Positions 26,534-36,843 of a stretch of 36,843 nucleotides of DNA are shown here, in pieces. The stretch comes from Verrucomicrobiota bacterium (GTDB taxonomy: Bacteria; Verrucomicrobiota; Verrucomicrobiia; Limisphaerales; SIBE01): contig JAIPJX010000037.1 of the NCBI GenBank assembly GCA_021733945.1, forward strand, positions 1 to 36,843, written 5' to 3'. Numbering within the stretch: position 1 is the first letter of the stretch; each line of letters starts with the position of its first letter. The translations under genes and the position numbers were made by a program. The notes beneath the pieces are model-generated. The model saw only the letters and a program-made list of their open reading frames with translations, searched no databases and had not been told where the DNA came from.

Positions 26534-26537
<4 letters not shown>
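25110..26537 (+). pseudogene. Collapsed AmmeMemoRadiSam cassette: Memo, AMMECR1 fragment, radical SAM fragment
   Basis: One frame carries parts of three normally separate genes. The first is a Memo/LigB-like protein (MPHAPILVPEIGG, VVISPHSPRIHG, IASGDMSHRLTTDAPCGF, STLIAVSAVDF). It is broken by an in-frame TGA at 25413-25415, where the family has Trp (GAFGL-stop-AGERLHGSF). Next is about 65 residues of AMMECR1 (26070-26264; RHGVFVTLRERSGELRGCVG), joined in frame to about 70 residues of the AmmeMemoRadiSam radical SAM enzyme (26265-26480; DAANVDLKGFSEEFYIRHCS, WLEVTTLLIPGENDSE). The CxxxCxxC cluster site is absent. The last 18 codons come from half of the palindromic element. Not functional as the known three-part system. 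Start at 25110 or 25155. Confidence 0.85.
26479..26534 (-). repeat. Dispersed palindromic element, copy 2 (half copy)
   Basis: The left half only: the end sequence running into the TAG stop of the RND gene, plus one full 26-nt arm (26482-26507). Homology stops in the loop at about 26479. The other arm and end are missing, replaced by the radical SAM remnant. It reads through in the plus frame as SESRDLASYKIWSFLTLG. The simplest explanation is a deletion running from inside the radical SAM gene to the element's loop. Confidence 0.85.
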
Positions 26538-29829
<3,292 letters not shown>

Positions 29830-29833
<4 letters not shown>

Positions 29834-30954
29834 TGAATTTCCTCCAACGGCTGTCCGTCCCGGACCAGATCCGCCCCGGCCGAAACCACTCGCTCCCCTT
29901 CAGACACACCCGAGATCAGTTCCACCTCACCAGCGGGAAATCCACCGGAATTGAATCCGTTCTGCGGCGTGCGCACCAGGCGAAGCGAAGCCCTCTGATC
30001 AAGGGCCACAAACACCAACTCCATCTGTCCCCGCCGGACCACGGCATCCATTGGAACAACCAATGCAGACCGTTCCGACACCGGCACGGAGACGCGCCCG
30101 AACTGACCTGCCCGCACATGCGCCGAAGATTCCAGATCAAGTTTTACACGGAACGTTCGCGTGACCGAATCCGCAGTGGGAGCGATTTCACTGACAACTC
30201 CGGTCACGGACAGGGTCCCCGAGCCCATCCGCACCGCGAGTCGGGCACCAGGCAATACACGGGGTCGGAGGGATTCCGGAAGATCGGCTTCAAAGCGAAC
30301 GGTCGAGGGATCTTCCACCCCAAGCAACGGTTTCCCCGGCATCGCCAAATCCCCCACCCCGGCAAATTTGCCGGTGACCACGCCATCAAACGGCGCGGTG
30401 ATGCGCGCATACCCGAGCATTACCTCGGCCTGTGTCACGGCTGCTTCCGCTCCCCGGGCCCGACTCTCAATTGCGTCGAGCTCCTGACGGGTGGCCGCCT
30501 GCTTTTCGTATAAAGTTTTGATGCGACCGAGGTCCCGGGTGAACTGGTCGCGCTGGGCCCGTGCCTGCTCGAGCTGCGCTCCGATTTCGAGCACGTCCAA
30601 TTCAGCCAGCAACTGTCCCTGACTCACCCGATCCCCAGGTTGCACCAACAGGGTCTTCACCCGTCCCGCCACCTTGCTCTCCACCACCGAACTCAGGCGC
30701 GCCCGGACAGTCCCCGCCACGTCATCCGTCGACATGAGGGAGATCCTCCGAACGGTCGCCAGCGGCACCCTTGCAGCCGGAAGCTTCGATTCCGCACTGC
30801 CAGGGTCGTGTTTCTTTTCGCACCCTGCGAGAATCAATGCCCCGAGTCCCAGGCTCAGCACCACCCGCCAGCCAGGCGTGCCACTCCTCCCCCATCCCGC
30901 CACTCGAGGCTCTCGGTGAGATCCCGTCAAACTGGTTCCACGCATCTGTTTCAT
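29830..30954 (-). CDS. RND periplasmic adaptor subunit (lipoprotein)
   Basis: Membrane-fusion protein of about 374 residues. The ATG at 30954 overlaps the TolC stop by 4 nt (ATGA). The signal ends in a lipobox ([10 protein letters not shown]), so it is a lipid-anchored periplasmic protein. A lipoyl-like half-motif ([20 protein letters not shown]), a helical hairpin (about residues 130-190), then beta-barrel segments ([39 protein letters not shown]) follow in HlyD/AcrA order. It bridges the permease to the outer-membrane channel. The ORF can extend upstream to 31014 but the coupled start is preferred. Confidence 0.94.
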
Positions 30955-32276
30955 AAATTTCCTGAAGCCCCGCCGGTCTGAGGCAAACCCAGCGCTCTTC
31001 TCAGGGCCGCCCATGCCATCTTCTGGTCGCTCTCGGCGTTGACGGCTCGAATTCTGGCGGACGTCAACGCCGTTTCCGCATCCACCATCCTGGAAGCAAT
31101 CTCAAGTCCCTGTTCAAATCGCGCTCGTGTGAGCTCCACGTTTTCCCTTGCCTGAGCGACCGCAGCGACTCCAGCGGCGGCGCGCTCGGATGCGGACTCC
31201 GCGTTTAATTGCGCCTGGCGCACCTCGAATTCGATGCCCAACCGCGTTTTACGAAGTGCCTCCTGAGCCGAAGCCAGATTTGCTTCGGCCTCCCTGACAC
31301 GTCCCCGGGTGCGGCGTCCGTCCCAAAGGTTCCACCTACCCATCACGCCCACCGTCCAGTTTTCACCCGAGCCATTCAACTCCCACCCCCGATTGTAATC
31401 TCCACTGGCGAACGCGTTGACCTGGGGTTTGTAACCGGATCGCGCACGACGCACTTCGGCCTCGAGCATCCGGGTTCGTTCGAGCGCGGCTGCCAGCTCC
31501 GATCGCCTCGAGAAATCGGCACCAACCGGGGGGGCCAACTCGGGCACGCCTGGATCCACCTGAAACTCTTCCCCCTCCAGGCCGAGGAGCGTCTGCAAAG
31601 CACGGATCGCCAGCCGATACGAATTGCGCGCAGCCACCCGGTTTTCCCGGGCTTCGGCGAGACTGACCTCCATCTGAAGCACCTCGGTTTTCAGAACAGT
31701 TCCCGCTTCGAAGCGATGCCGCACGATTCCGAGATTGCCCTGGGTGGCGGCATAAGCCGCTTCGGTCACCTGAACGTAACCGGCGCTTTTGTTGATCGTA
31801 AAAAAGGCACGGGCCACTTCGAACGCAAGCTGGTTGCGAACCGCATCGGAACTCAGGCGGGCCTCGCTCACGTGGCTGGCTGCAGAATCACGGCCGGCCA
31901 AAATGCCGCCTCCCGCGTAGAGCGGCACCGAAACCACGGCGCGCACCCCGAGATTGTCCGCCTGCGGCACATCGTTAAAATCCAGCGTCGGCGAGAAGGC
32001 ACTCTGATTCAGCACCGAGCCGAACACCCGCAGCGGATTGTCCGTGCGCATGTAATCGGATTCCAGATGCACCTGCGGCCAGAGCGCTGCGTTGGCTTGT
32101 TGCATCCCCGCCCGGGCCGCCTCAATCCTCAGCTCGGCCATCCGCGCATCCGGACTGTCCGCGAGGACCTGAACGATCGCCTGTTCAAAACTCCACACCC
32201 GCGCATCCTGGGCCCGAACGCAGGATCCCAATACAAGCCCGACGCCGACCCACATACTCCACGTTGCCCTGATCAT
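30951..32276 (-). CDS. TolC-family outer-membrane efflux protein
   Basis: 441 residues from the ATG at 32276, which has a ribosome-binding site (AAGGGG, 3 nt before the ATG); the upstream extension to 32399 is a poor start. The signal peptide MIRATWSMWVGVGLVLGSCV ends near ARAQD. Two similar halves carry the long helices and beta-barrel parts of TolC (VLADSPDARMAELRIEAARA; VGVMGRWNLWDGRRTRGRVR; EVRQAQLNAESASERAAAGV; TALTSARIRAVNAESDQKMA). It forms the outer channel of the pump encoded by the next two genes. Confidence 0.93.
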   Translation of the reverse strand: MIRATWSMWVGVGLVLGSCVRAQDARVWSFEQAIVQVLADSPDARMAELRIEAARAGMQQANAALWPQVHLESDYMRTDNPLRVFGSVLNQSAFSPTLDFNDVPQADNLGVRAVVSVPLYAGGGILAGRDSAASHVSEARLSSDAVRNQLAFEVARAFFTINKSAGYVQVTEAAYAATQGNLGIVRHRFEAGTVLKTEVLQMEVSLAEARENRVAARNSYRLAIRALQTLLGLEGEEFQVDPGVPELAPPVGADFSRRSELAAALERTRMLEAEVRRARSGYKPQVNAFASGDYNRGWELNGSGENWTVGVMGRWNLWDGRRTRGRVREAEANLASAQEALRKTRLGIEFEVRQAQLNAESASERAAAGVAAVAQARENVELTRARFEQGLEIASRMVDAETALTSARIRAVNAESDQKMAWAALRRALGLPQTGGASGNL

Positions 32277-32292
32277 AATCCCCTTGATTGGA

Positions 32293-32508
32293 TCAACCGC
32301 GCGTGTTCGCAGCACAGCTGCCGATTCCCAGGGCGCGCAGAATCTTTTCCAGCGGGCAGAACCCCGTGAGCGAAGACTGCAGGAGGTTGAATCCGACAAA
32401 TGCCGTGAACCAAAGCCAGTGCGGGCTGTGCCACTGGCTTAGCAGGAGACTGACCAGCACAAACGTGCCGGCGAACAACCGTATATATCGTTCCAATGTC
32501 AGTTTCAT
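32293..32508 (-). CDS. DUF2892 (YgaP-type) small membrane protein
   Basis: 71 residues, two transmembrane helices: RYIRLFAGTFVLVSLLLSQW and LWFTAFVGFNLLQSSLTGFC. The FCPLEKILRALGI tail with cysteine matches DUF2892, also found at the C-terminus of the membrane rhodanese YgaP. Function unknown. Stand-alone copies often lie next to metal or oxyanion resistance genes. It ends 17 nt before the TolC start, so it is likely the first or second gene of the efflux operon. A gap of 245 bp separates it from the zinc-finger gene; I see no gene in that gap (32509-32753). Confidence 0.85.
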   Translation of the reverse strand: MKLTLERYIRLFAGTFVLVSLLLSQWHSPHWLWFTAFVGFNLLQSSLTGFCPLEKILRALGIGSCAANTRG

Positions 32509-32753
32509 AATTTAATGTCCAGTTAATCGACGCGGGCCGGTGCCGACTGTTCCATCCCGGTCCCGCCGTTTCTTCCGGAACCCGCGCCACCTCATTCCGA
32601 GCCGCAACCCTCCAGAAAGTTACACCTGAAAGTGAGGGAAATCTCCTCTCCTGAATCCAACCGGCAATCGAGTTCCCCCCCGCCATGGAGCCTCCCTCCA
32701 TCCCGCCCTGATTCCGGGATACCGGGAGCCGGCGGGGCCCCGTCCGTCCTTCC

Positions 32754-33002
32754 TCAGCCCGCCGCCGGACCGGACTTCTTCCAGCGCGCACGCAATTCGG
32801 AGTGCAGCCGCGTGCGAAACTCCAGAGGCAGTTCGCATGGCACTCCTTCGCGGTAGATCTGAATGGTTTTCCGGATGTTGTCCACGACGATTTGACAGGG
32901 ATTGCATCCGGCCATATGCCGCTCGAATTCCTCGCAGATGCCCGGATCCACGGTTCCGTCCACATACTCGTTGAGCAGGGCCAACAGTTCGTTACACTTC
33001 AT
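32754..33002 (-). CDS. Zinc-finger anti-sigma-like protein (zf-HC2)
   Basis: 82 residues beginning MKCNELLALLNEYVDGTV, with a HxxxCxxC zinc site in FERHMAGCNPCQIVVDNIRK, the pattern of the anti-sigma zf-HC2 domain (Cys/His metal pocket that masks an ECF sigma factor). The remainder is a short basic helical tail without a membrane anchor. No sigma factor gene is adjacent in this window: the upstream neighbour is an aminotransferase. It may regulate a sigma elsewhere or have another redox/zinc-sensing job. It precedes the DUF2892 and efflux genes on the same strand. Confidence 0.8.
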   Translation of the reverse strand: MKCNELLALLNEYVDGTVDPGICEEFERHMAGCNPCQIVVDNIRKTIQIYREGVPCELPLEFRTRLHSELRARWKKSGPAAG

Positions 33003-33039
33003 TGCGCATGCACTTTGAACGGTATGGAGCCGGATCCGG

Positions 33040-34410
33040 CTAAAAGGTTACAGCCTCACGCACCGATTCCTCCAGCACGGACACACCCTCCTCCAGCGCC
33101 GCTTTCGAAATCGTCAGCGGAGGCGCGATCTTCACGGTCTGTCCCCAGGCACCGACCGGAGAGAACAGAAGCAGTCCCTTGTGAAAACAACGCTCCACGA
33201 TCGAATGGGCCATATCGTGGTCTGGCTCCTTTTTCCCGGATTTCACGACCTGCAGTCCCCCGACGAGTCCCCGGGCAGCGACATGCCCCACAACCTCGGG
33301 ATGTTTGTCCTGAATACGTTGAAGCCCCGCCAGAAGAACCGGCCCCAGGCGGGCAGCGTTGCCAGTGAGGTCTTCGGAGAGGATCTTCCGCACGCTGGCC
33401 AGGGCGGCCGCGCAGCACACCGGATTGCCCGTGTGGGTGCTGGTCATCGACCCCGGAGGAAAGCTGTCCATGACGGCAGACCGACCGATGACCGCCGAAA
33501 GTGGCAGCGAACTGCTGATGCCCTTGCCGCAGCAGATCAGGTCCGGCGTCACTCCGTAGTGTTCGAAAGCCCAAAACTTGCCGCTCCGACCAAACCCGGC
33601 CTGTACTTCATCAAAAATCAGCAACGCCCCGTTCTGCCGACAGAACTCAGCCACTGCCTGGATATACTCGACCGGGGCAAAATCCGGACCAACCCCCTGG
33701 AACGTCTCGAGCATCACCCCGGCAATTTGATCGGGGGCCAATCCCCTGGCTTTGATCGTTTTCAGGAACAATTCGAAGCTCTGGTCCTCGGTCCAGTACC
33801 CATCGGGAAAAGGAACATTCAGAATCGCGGGATCCTCGTTTATAATCCAGTTCTTTTGGCCCGGAATCCCACCCGCCTGCTGGGCCCCCAGGGTGCGTCC
33901 GTGGAAACCGCGCTCGAACCCCACGATGCCGATCTTGCGATTGCCCCCGGTCCGGATGCCCTGAGCCCTGGCCAGCTTGAGACTGCACTCGGTCGCCTCC
34001 GATCCGGTCGTCAGCAGGAATACCTTGTCGAGCCCCTCCGGCGCAAGACCGACCAGACACTCGGCCAGCTCCGCACGCTCTTCGCTGGCGAAAACATAGT
34101 TGTGGATCAACCCGCTGTTCACCTGCTCGATGATGGCCTTCCGCACCTCCGGAGCTCCGTGCCCGGCGTTGGTGACCAGCACCCCCGAGCTCCAGTCCAA
34201 CCACCGGTTGCCATGCCGGTCGTACACCGACACATCCTCCGCACGTTCCCAGACCACGGGCAACTGCCCGCGCATGGAGATTGGTTCGTGCCTGCGCAGT
34301 TTCTCAAGGGTCGCCACGGAATCCGGGTGCGGCAGCGGCGTGCAGATGCGCCGAAACTCTGTGTGCACCTCGGGGACTTCCCGTGGAATGATGCTGAATT
34401 CTTTACCCAT
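33040..34410 (-). CDS. Class III aminotransferase (acetylornithine/4-aminobutyrate type)
   Basis: PLP enzyme of 456 residues. The ATG at 34410 has a good ribosome-binding site (AGGAAG); the frame extends to 34533 only through the repeat and is rejected. The PLP fold is seen in LTTGSEATECSLKLARAQGI, VGFERGFHGRTLGAQQAGG, LIFDEVQAGFGRSGKFWAFE and CGKGISSSLPLSAVIGR, where CGKG holds the Schiff-base lysine. The family transfers omega- or gamma-amino groups (4-aminobutyrate, ornithine, and others) to 2-oxoglutarate or pyruvate. The precise substrate is not readable. Not obviously in an operon with its neighbours. Confidence 0.9.
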   Translation of the reverse strand: MGKEFSIIPREVPEVHTEFRRICTPLPHPDSVATLEKLRRHEPISMRGQLPVVWERAEDVSVYDRHGNRWLDWSSGVLVTNAGHGAPEVRKAIIEQVNSGLIHNYVFASEERAELAECLVGLAPEGLDKVFLLTTGSEATECSLKLARAQGIRTGGNRKIGIVGFERGFHGRTLGAQQAGGIPGQKNWIINEDPAILNVPFPDGYWTEDQSFELFLKTIKARGLAPDQIAGVMLETFQGVGPDFAPVEYIQAVAEFCRQNGALLIFDEVQAGFGRSGKFWAFEHYGVTPDLICCGKGISSSLPLSAVIGRSAVMDSFPPGSMTSTHTGNPVCCAAALASVRKILSEDLTGNAARLGPVLLAGLQRIQDKHPEVVGHVAARGLVGGLQVVKSGKKEPDHDMAHSIVERCFHKGLLLFSPVGAWGQTVKIAPPLTISKAALEEGVSVLEESVREAVTF

Positions 34411-34488
34411 AAATCTTCCTGCTGAAGGGGCCGCGCACCCTGCCGGCGGAATCACCCGGACTGGTGCTCCCGCACGAAACCTGCCCTG

Positions 34489-34608
34489 GCAGCCCGTTAA
34501 AAAAGTAGGAGCCGACGTCAGGAGGCTCTGCAATACCTAAAGACACCTAAGAAATCAGAGTCTCGTGACCTCGCCTCCTACAAGATCTGGAGTTTCTTAC
34601 CGGTCTGC
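34489..34608 (-). repeat. Dispersed palindromic element, copy 3 (full length)
   Basis: 120 bp with imperfect terminal inverted repeats of about 16 bp (GCAGCCCGTTAAAAAA at the left, GCAGACCGGTAAGAAA read from the right). Internal arms at 34505-34530 and 34556-34581 (26 nt each, four mismatches) surround a 25-nt loop. The right end is fused to the stop TAG of the Gfo/Idh gene. It occupies nearly all of the gap between that gene and the aminotransferase. Best-preserved copy in the window. Confidence 0.9.
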
Positions 34609-35885
34609 TAGAGGGGTTTGTCATAAATCCGTTCAAACACATGCCCGGCACCCTCTGCGGCTCGATTCGGATCCACAATCGTGATTCCATCCGCCCCAAA
34701 CCGGGCCGACACCGGCGCTCCTTTTCCCTGCTGCAGATAGCTGAAGTTCAAATCCCGGACAATCCGGGCGGCATGCACAATGGCCACCGTAATCCGGGCT
34801 TCCTCAGCGGTCGGATAACTCCCGGCCACCGCCTCGCGGGTCTCGTTCAGAAACTTCATCCGGCAGATCGCCACCAACCCCGCGATGAGGCTGTCCACCC
34901 CGTAACCGACATAGGCCCGACTGCCGTCGGGACGCACGACCTCCCGGGTGAAATGATTATTCGAAGTCCGGCTGCCCTTTCCCTGGCTCCAGAACCGGAA
35001 GCCCCGGTACTGTTGATCCGACTCGACCTTGCCGTCGGCACCCACGATCTCGTGCCCCTGATTGACGGGCCCCTCGAAATCGGGCGGGGTGATCCAGTTG
35101 TTATGGAACGAAATACTCATTCCGTTCTCGAAATCAACCCGCACCTGCACCGCGTCAAATGCGTTGATGCCGTCCCGAATCAACCGTTTCTTCTGACCCA
35201 CCGCAGTCAGAGACACCGGTTTACTGCCGTAATAGTGATAGATCAGGTCGGTCCAATGCGGTCCCACATAACTGAACGGATCGCTCTGCTCCACCCATTT
35301 GAAGGTGCTGGTCGAGACCTCCAGGGGTTCCTCCAGAACCGCCAGTCCGTACAGCGGATCTCCGATCCGGTTCTTGATGTCATCCCGGATCCGCAGGTGA
35401 TCCGGATCGTACCGCTTGTGCATGTCCACCGCCACAATCCGATCCTTCGAGGTGGCCAGCTCAATGATCTGGTCCGCTTCGTCGATCGCCAGGCACATCG
35501 GTTTCTCGGTCAGCACATGAACCGCCGCCTCGAGAGCCTTCAGAATCACCGGCGTGTGCAGGTGGTCCGGCGTCGCCACCGCAATTACATCCAGATCCGG
35601 AATATCCCGCAGCAGATCATTCCAAGGTTCCTCTCCGAAGAAGATTCGGGGTTCGCCTCCGGTCGCAGCCTTGAAAGCGGCCTGGGCTCGCAGTGCGGAG
35701 CTTTCGGAGCGCGTTGCCACCGCCACCAATTCGAACTGGACCGGTGCCAGGTCCCGGCTCCAGCGATCCAGTCCCGCCCGGGAAAGCTGCCCCGCGATTC
35801 CATTCAGCTGGAGATCGGCAAACGCGCGGGCGTGAACATCCCCCCCAAACATGCCGGCTCCCACCAAAGCGATTCGAATCTTCAT
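34608..35885 (-). CDS. Gfo/Idh/MocA-family oxidoreductase
   Basis: NAD(P)-binding oxidoreductase of about 425 residues. The Rossmann motif is RIALVGAGMFGGDVHARAFA. The family EKPM motif is in LTEKPMCLAIDEADQIIEL, and the substrate-binding (second) domain follows with HWTDLIYHYYG. Members oxidise or reduce sugars, inositols and related polyols; substrate unknown. ATG at 35885 preferred; 35894 gives three more residues. It ends in TAG at 34608-34610, abutting the repeat element. Next to a NagB-type gene on the same strand about 20 bp downstream of its stop, so a sugar-catabolic operon is likely. Confidence 0.9.
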   Translation of the reverse strand: MKIRIALVGAGMFGGDVHARAFADLQLNGIAGQLSRAGLDRWSRDLAPVQFELVAVATRSESSALRAQAAFKAATGGEPRIFFGEEPWNDLLRDIPDLDVIAVATPDHLHTPVILKALEAAVHVLTEKPMCLAIDEADQIIELATSKDRIVAVDMHKRYDPDHLRIRDDIKNRIGDPLYGLAVLEEPLEVSTSTFKWVEQSDPFSYVGPHWTDLIYHYYGSKPVSLTAVGQKKRLIRDGINAFDAVQVRVDFENGMSISFHNNWITPPDFEGPVNQGHEIVGADGKVESDQQYRGFRFWSQGKGSRTSNNHFTREVVRPDGSRAYVGYGVDSLIAGLVAICRMKFLNETREAVAGSYPTAEEARITVAIVHAARIVRDLNFSYLQQGKGAPVSARFGADGITIVDPNRAAEGAGHVFERIYDKPL

Positions 35886-35905
35886 CCCGATCATTGGCTC
35901 AAGTC

Positions 35906-36718
35906 TCAGCGTGCCACCATTTCATCCTGGCATTCGTGTCGGGTCCAATCCAGAGCGCCGGCGGCGGCCGCGTCCAGGCAAAGAACAGCCTGCGACTGGG
36001 TGCGCAGGACCGAAGCCGGACAGATCGGGTCAATCGGCCCCTCCAGGGCGGCCCGCACCGGTTTCGCCTTGTGCGCTCCCGGGCAAAGGCCGATCATTTT
36101 CCGGGCCAGGCACAAAGCCGGAACGCTCAGGGTCAGGGCGTAGGCCGGCACCGACTGAAGATCCGGGAAATGCCCCTGATTGACCTGCTGGGTCTTGCAG
36201 TCATCATCCAGCTTCACGATCTTCACCAACCGGGCTTCCCCGAAATCAGCGACCGGCGGATCGTTGAATGCCAGGTGTCCATTGTCCCCGATACCCAGGC
36301 AACAAAGATCAATCGGGGCTTCACGCAAAAGGGATTCATACCGGTCACATTCGCGAATCGGCTCAAGGGCGTCGCCCTCCAGATAATGAAACCGCGCAGG
36401 ATGAAGCTTCTGTTCGACCCGTTCGTACATGTAACGGCGAAAACACGCCGGGTGCGCCTTCGGCACTCCAAGATATTCGTCCATGTGAAACAACGTCACC
36501 TTCGACCAGTCCACACCGCCTAATCCGGAGAGCTCCTTCAAAAACAGGAGCTGCGAATTGCCCGTTGCCAGGATCACCCGGGCACTTCCCTGTCGGTTCA
36601 CAGTGTCGATCAGATAGGCATTGACGTCGCCCGCCACGGATCGGGACAAGGCAGACGGTTCTTCGAAAACTTGAACGGACAGGGCGTCCACAGTGAACCG
36701 CTTGATGACTTCACGCAT
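35906..36718 (-). CDS. nagB: Glucosamine-6-phosphate deaminase
   Basis: Converts glucosamine-6-phosphate to fructose-6-phosphate and ammonia, linking amino-sugar breakdown to glycolysis. The 270-residue product starts at 36718 (ribosome-binding site AAAAAGGTAATTCAATG). Family motifs are FHMDEYLG and LGIGDNGHLAFNDPP, the latter holding the catalytic Asp and His. It sits directly upstream of the Gfo/Idh gene, fitting amino-sugar or sugar-derivative use. Upstream 36719-36843 shows no gene and probably contains the promoter. Some NagB-like proteins have other substrates (glucosamine-6-phosphate isomerase-like), so the exact role is likely, not certain. Confidence 0.9.
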   Translation of the reverse strand: MREVIKRFTVDALSVQVFEEPSALSRSVAGDVNAYLIDTVNRQGSARVILATGNSQLLFLKELSGLGGVDWSKVTLFHMDEYLGVPKAHPACFRRYMYERVEQKLHPARFHYLEGDALEPIRECDRYESLLREAPIDLCCLGIGDNGHLAFNDPPVADFGEARLVKIVKLDDDCKTQQVNQGHFPDLQSVPAYALTLSVPALCLARKMIGLCPGAHKAKPVRAALEGPIDPICPASVLRTQSQAVLCLDAAAAGALDWTRHECQDEMVAR

Positions 36719-36843
36719 TGAATTACCTTTTTGAGCCCGCGACTTTTCTCTCGTGCGACCAGGCGGCAAAGGCTACAAATCCCTCCAGATCAATGCAAGC
36801 CAGCGTTTTCAAACTTCGGGCCCAACAGGGACCTCCCACCGCC

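Overview
The window is 36.8 kb of high-GC, densely coded bacterial chromosome with no CRISPR array, no prophage and no intact insertion sequence. The gene set suggests Verrucomicrobiota (Pedosphaera/Limisphaera-like). Pointers are a secreted sugar-dehydrogenase-type propeller fused to c-type haem domains, a small conserved two-helix membrane protein, families shared with planctomycetes, and dispersed palindromic repeats. This placement is inference from gene content; there is no rRNA in the window.

Layout. 1-1062: the 3' end of an FMN-dependent alpha-hydroxy-acid oxidase, a palindromic repeat, a gene-poor stretch and tRNA-Val(CAC). 1.3-8.1 kb: a membrane-anchored coiled-coil protein, alanine racemase, nucleoside diphosphate kinase, a small membrane protein, a truncated esterase, a REC-REC-histidine kinase and seryl-tRNA synthetase. 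8.2-10.9 kb: the large dehydrogenase/cytochrome fusion. 10.9-11.8 kb: an intergenic region with two copies of a strong palindrome. 11.8-13.7 kb: rpmE, terminator, prfA and a HAD phosphatase. 13.8-19.3 kb: an AI-2E-type permease and proC, a SleB-like hydrolase, and a CHASE-type hybrid histidine kinase. 19.5-22.9 kb: a tight arsenic operon (ArsM methyltransferase, PiT-type transporter, ArsS radical SAM enzyme). 22.9-26.5 kb: a DUF218 protein, then a run of decayed genes (an HHH protein with an apparent internal deletion, an intact BCAM0308-type zinc protein, and a collapsed AmmeMemoRadiSam cassette). 26.5-33.0 kb: a leftward operon of zinc-finger anti-sigma-like protein, DUF2892 protein, TolC-type channel, adaptor and RND pump. 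33.0-36.7 kb: class III aminotransferase, Gfo/Idh/MocA oxidoreductase and NagB-type deaminase.

Functional units. ArsM, the PiT carrier and ArsS are translationally coupled or nearly so, and together suggest arsenic methylation followed by formation of an arsenosugar-type nucleoside, with a dedicated phosphate/arsenate-like carrier. The RND, adaptor and TolC genes overlap by 4 nt each and form one tripartite efflux pump.

Most unusual observations. (1) A dispersed element of about 120 bp with 26-nt hairpin arms occurs three times. In all three copies it starts at the G of the TAG stop codon of the adjoining gene, in the same orientation relative to that gene. (2) The Memo, AMMECR1 and radical SAM genes, normally three proteins, are reduced to one reading frame. 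It has one in-frame TGA, a deletion that fuses AMMECR1 to the radical SAM protein, and a 3' end replaced by half of the same element. (3) A second palindrome family sits upstream of rpmE.
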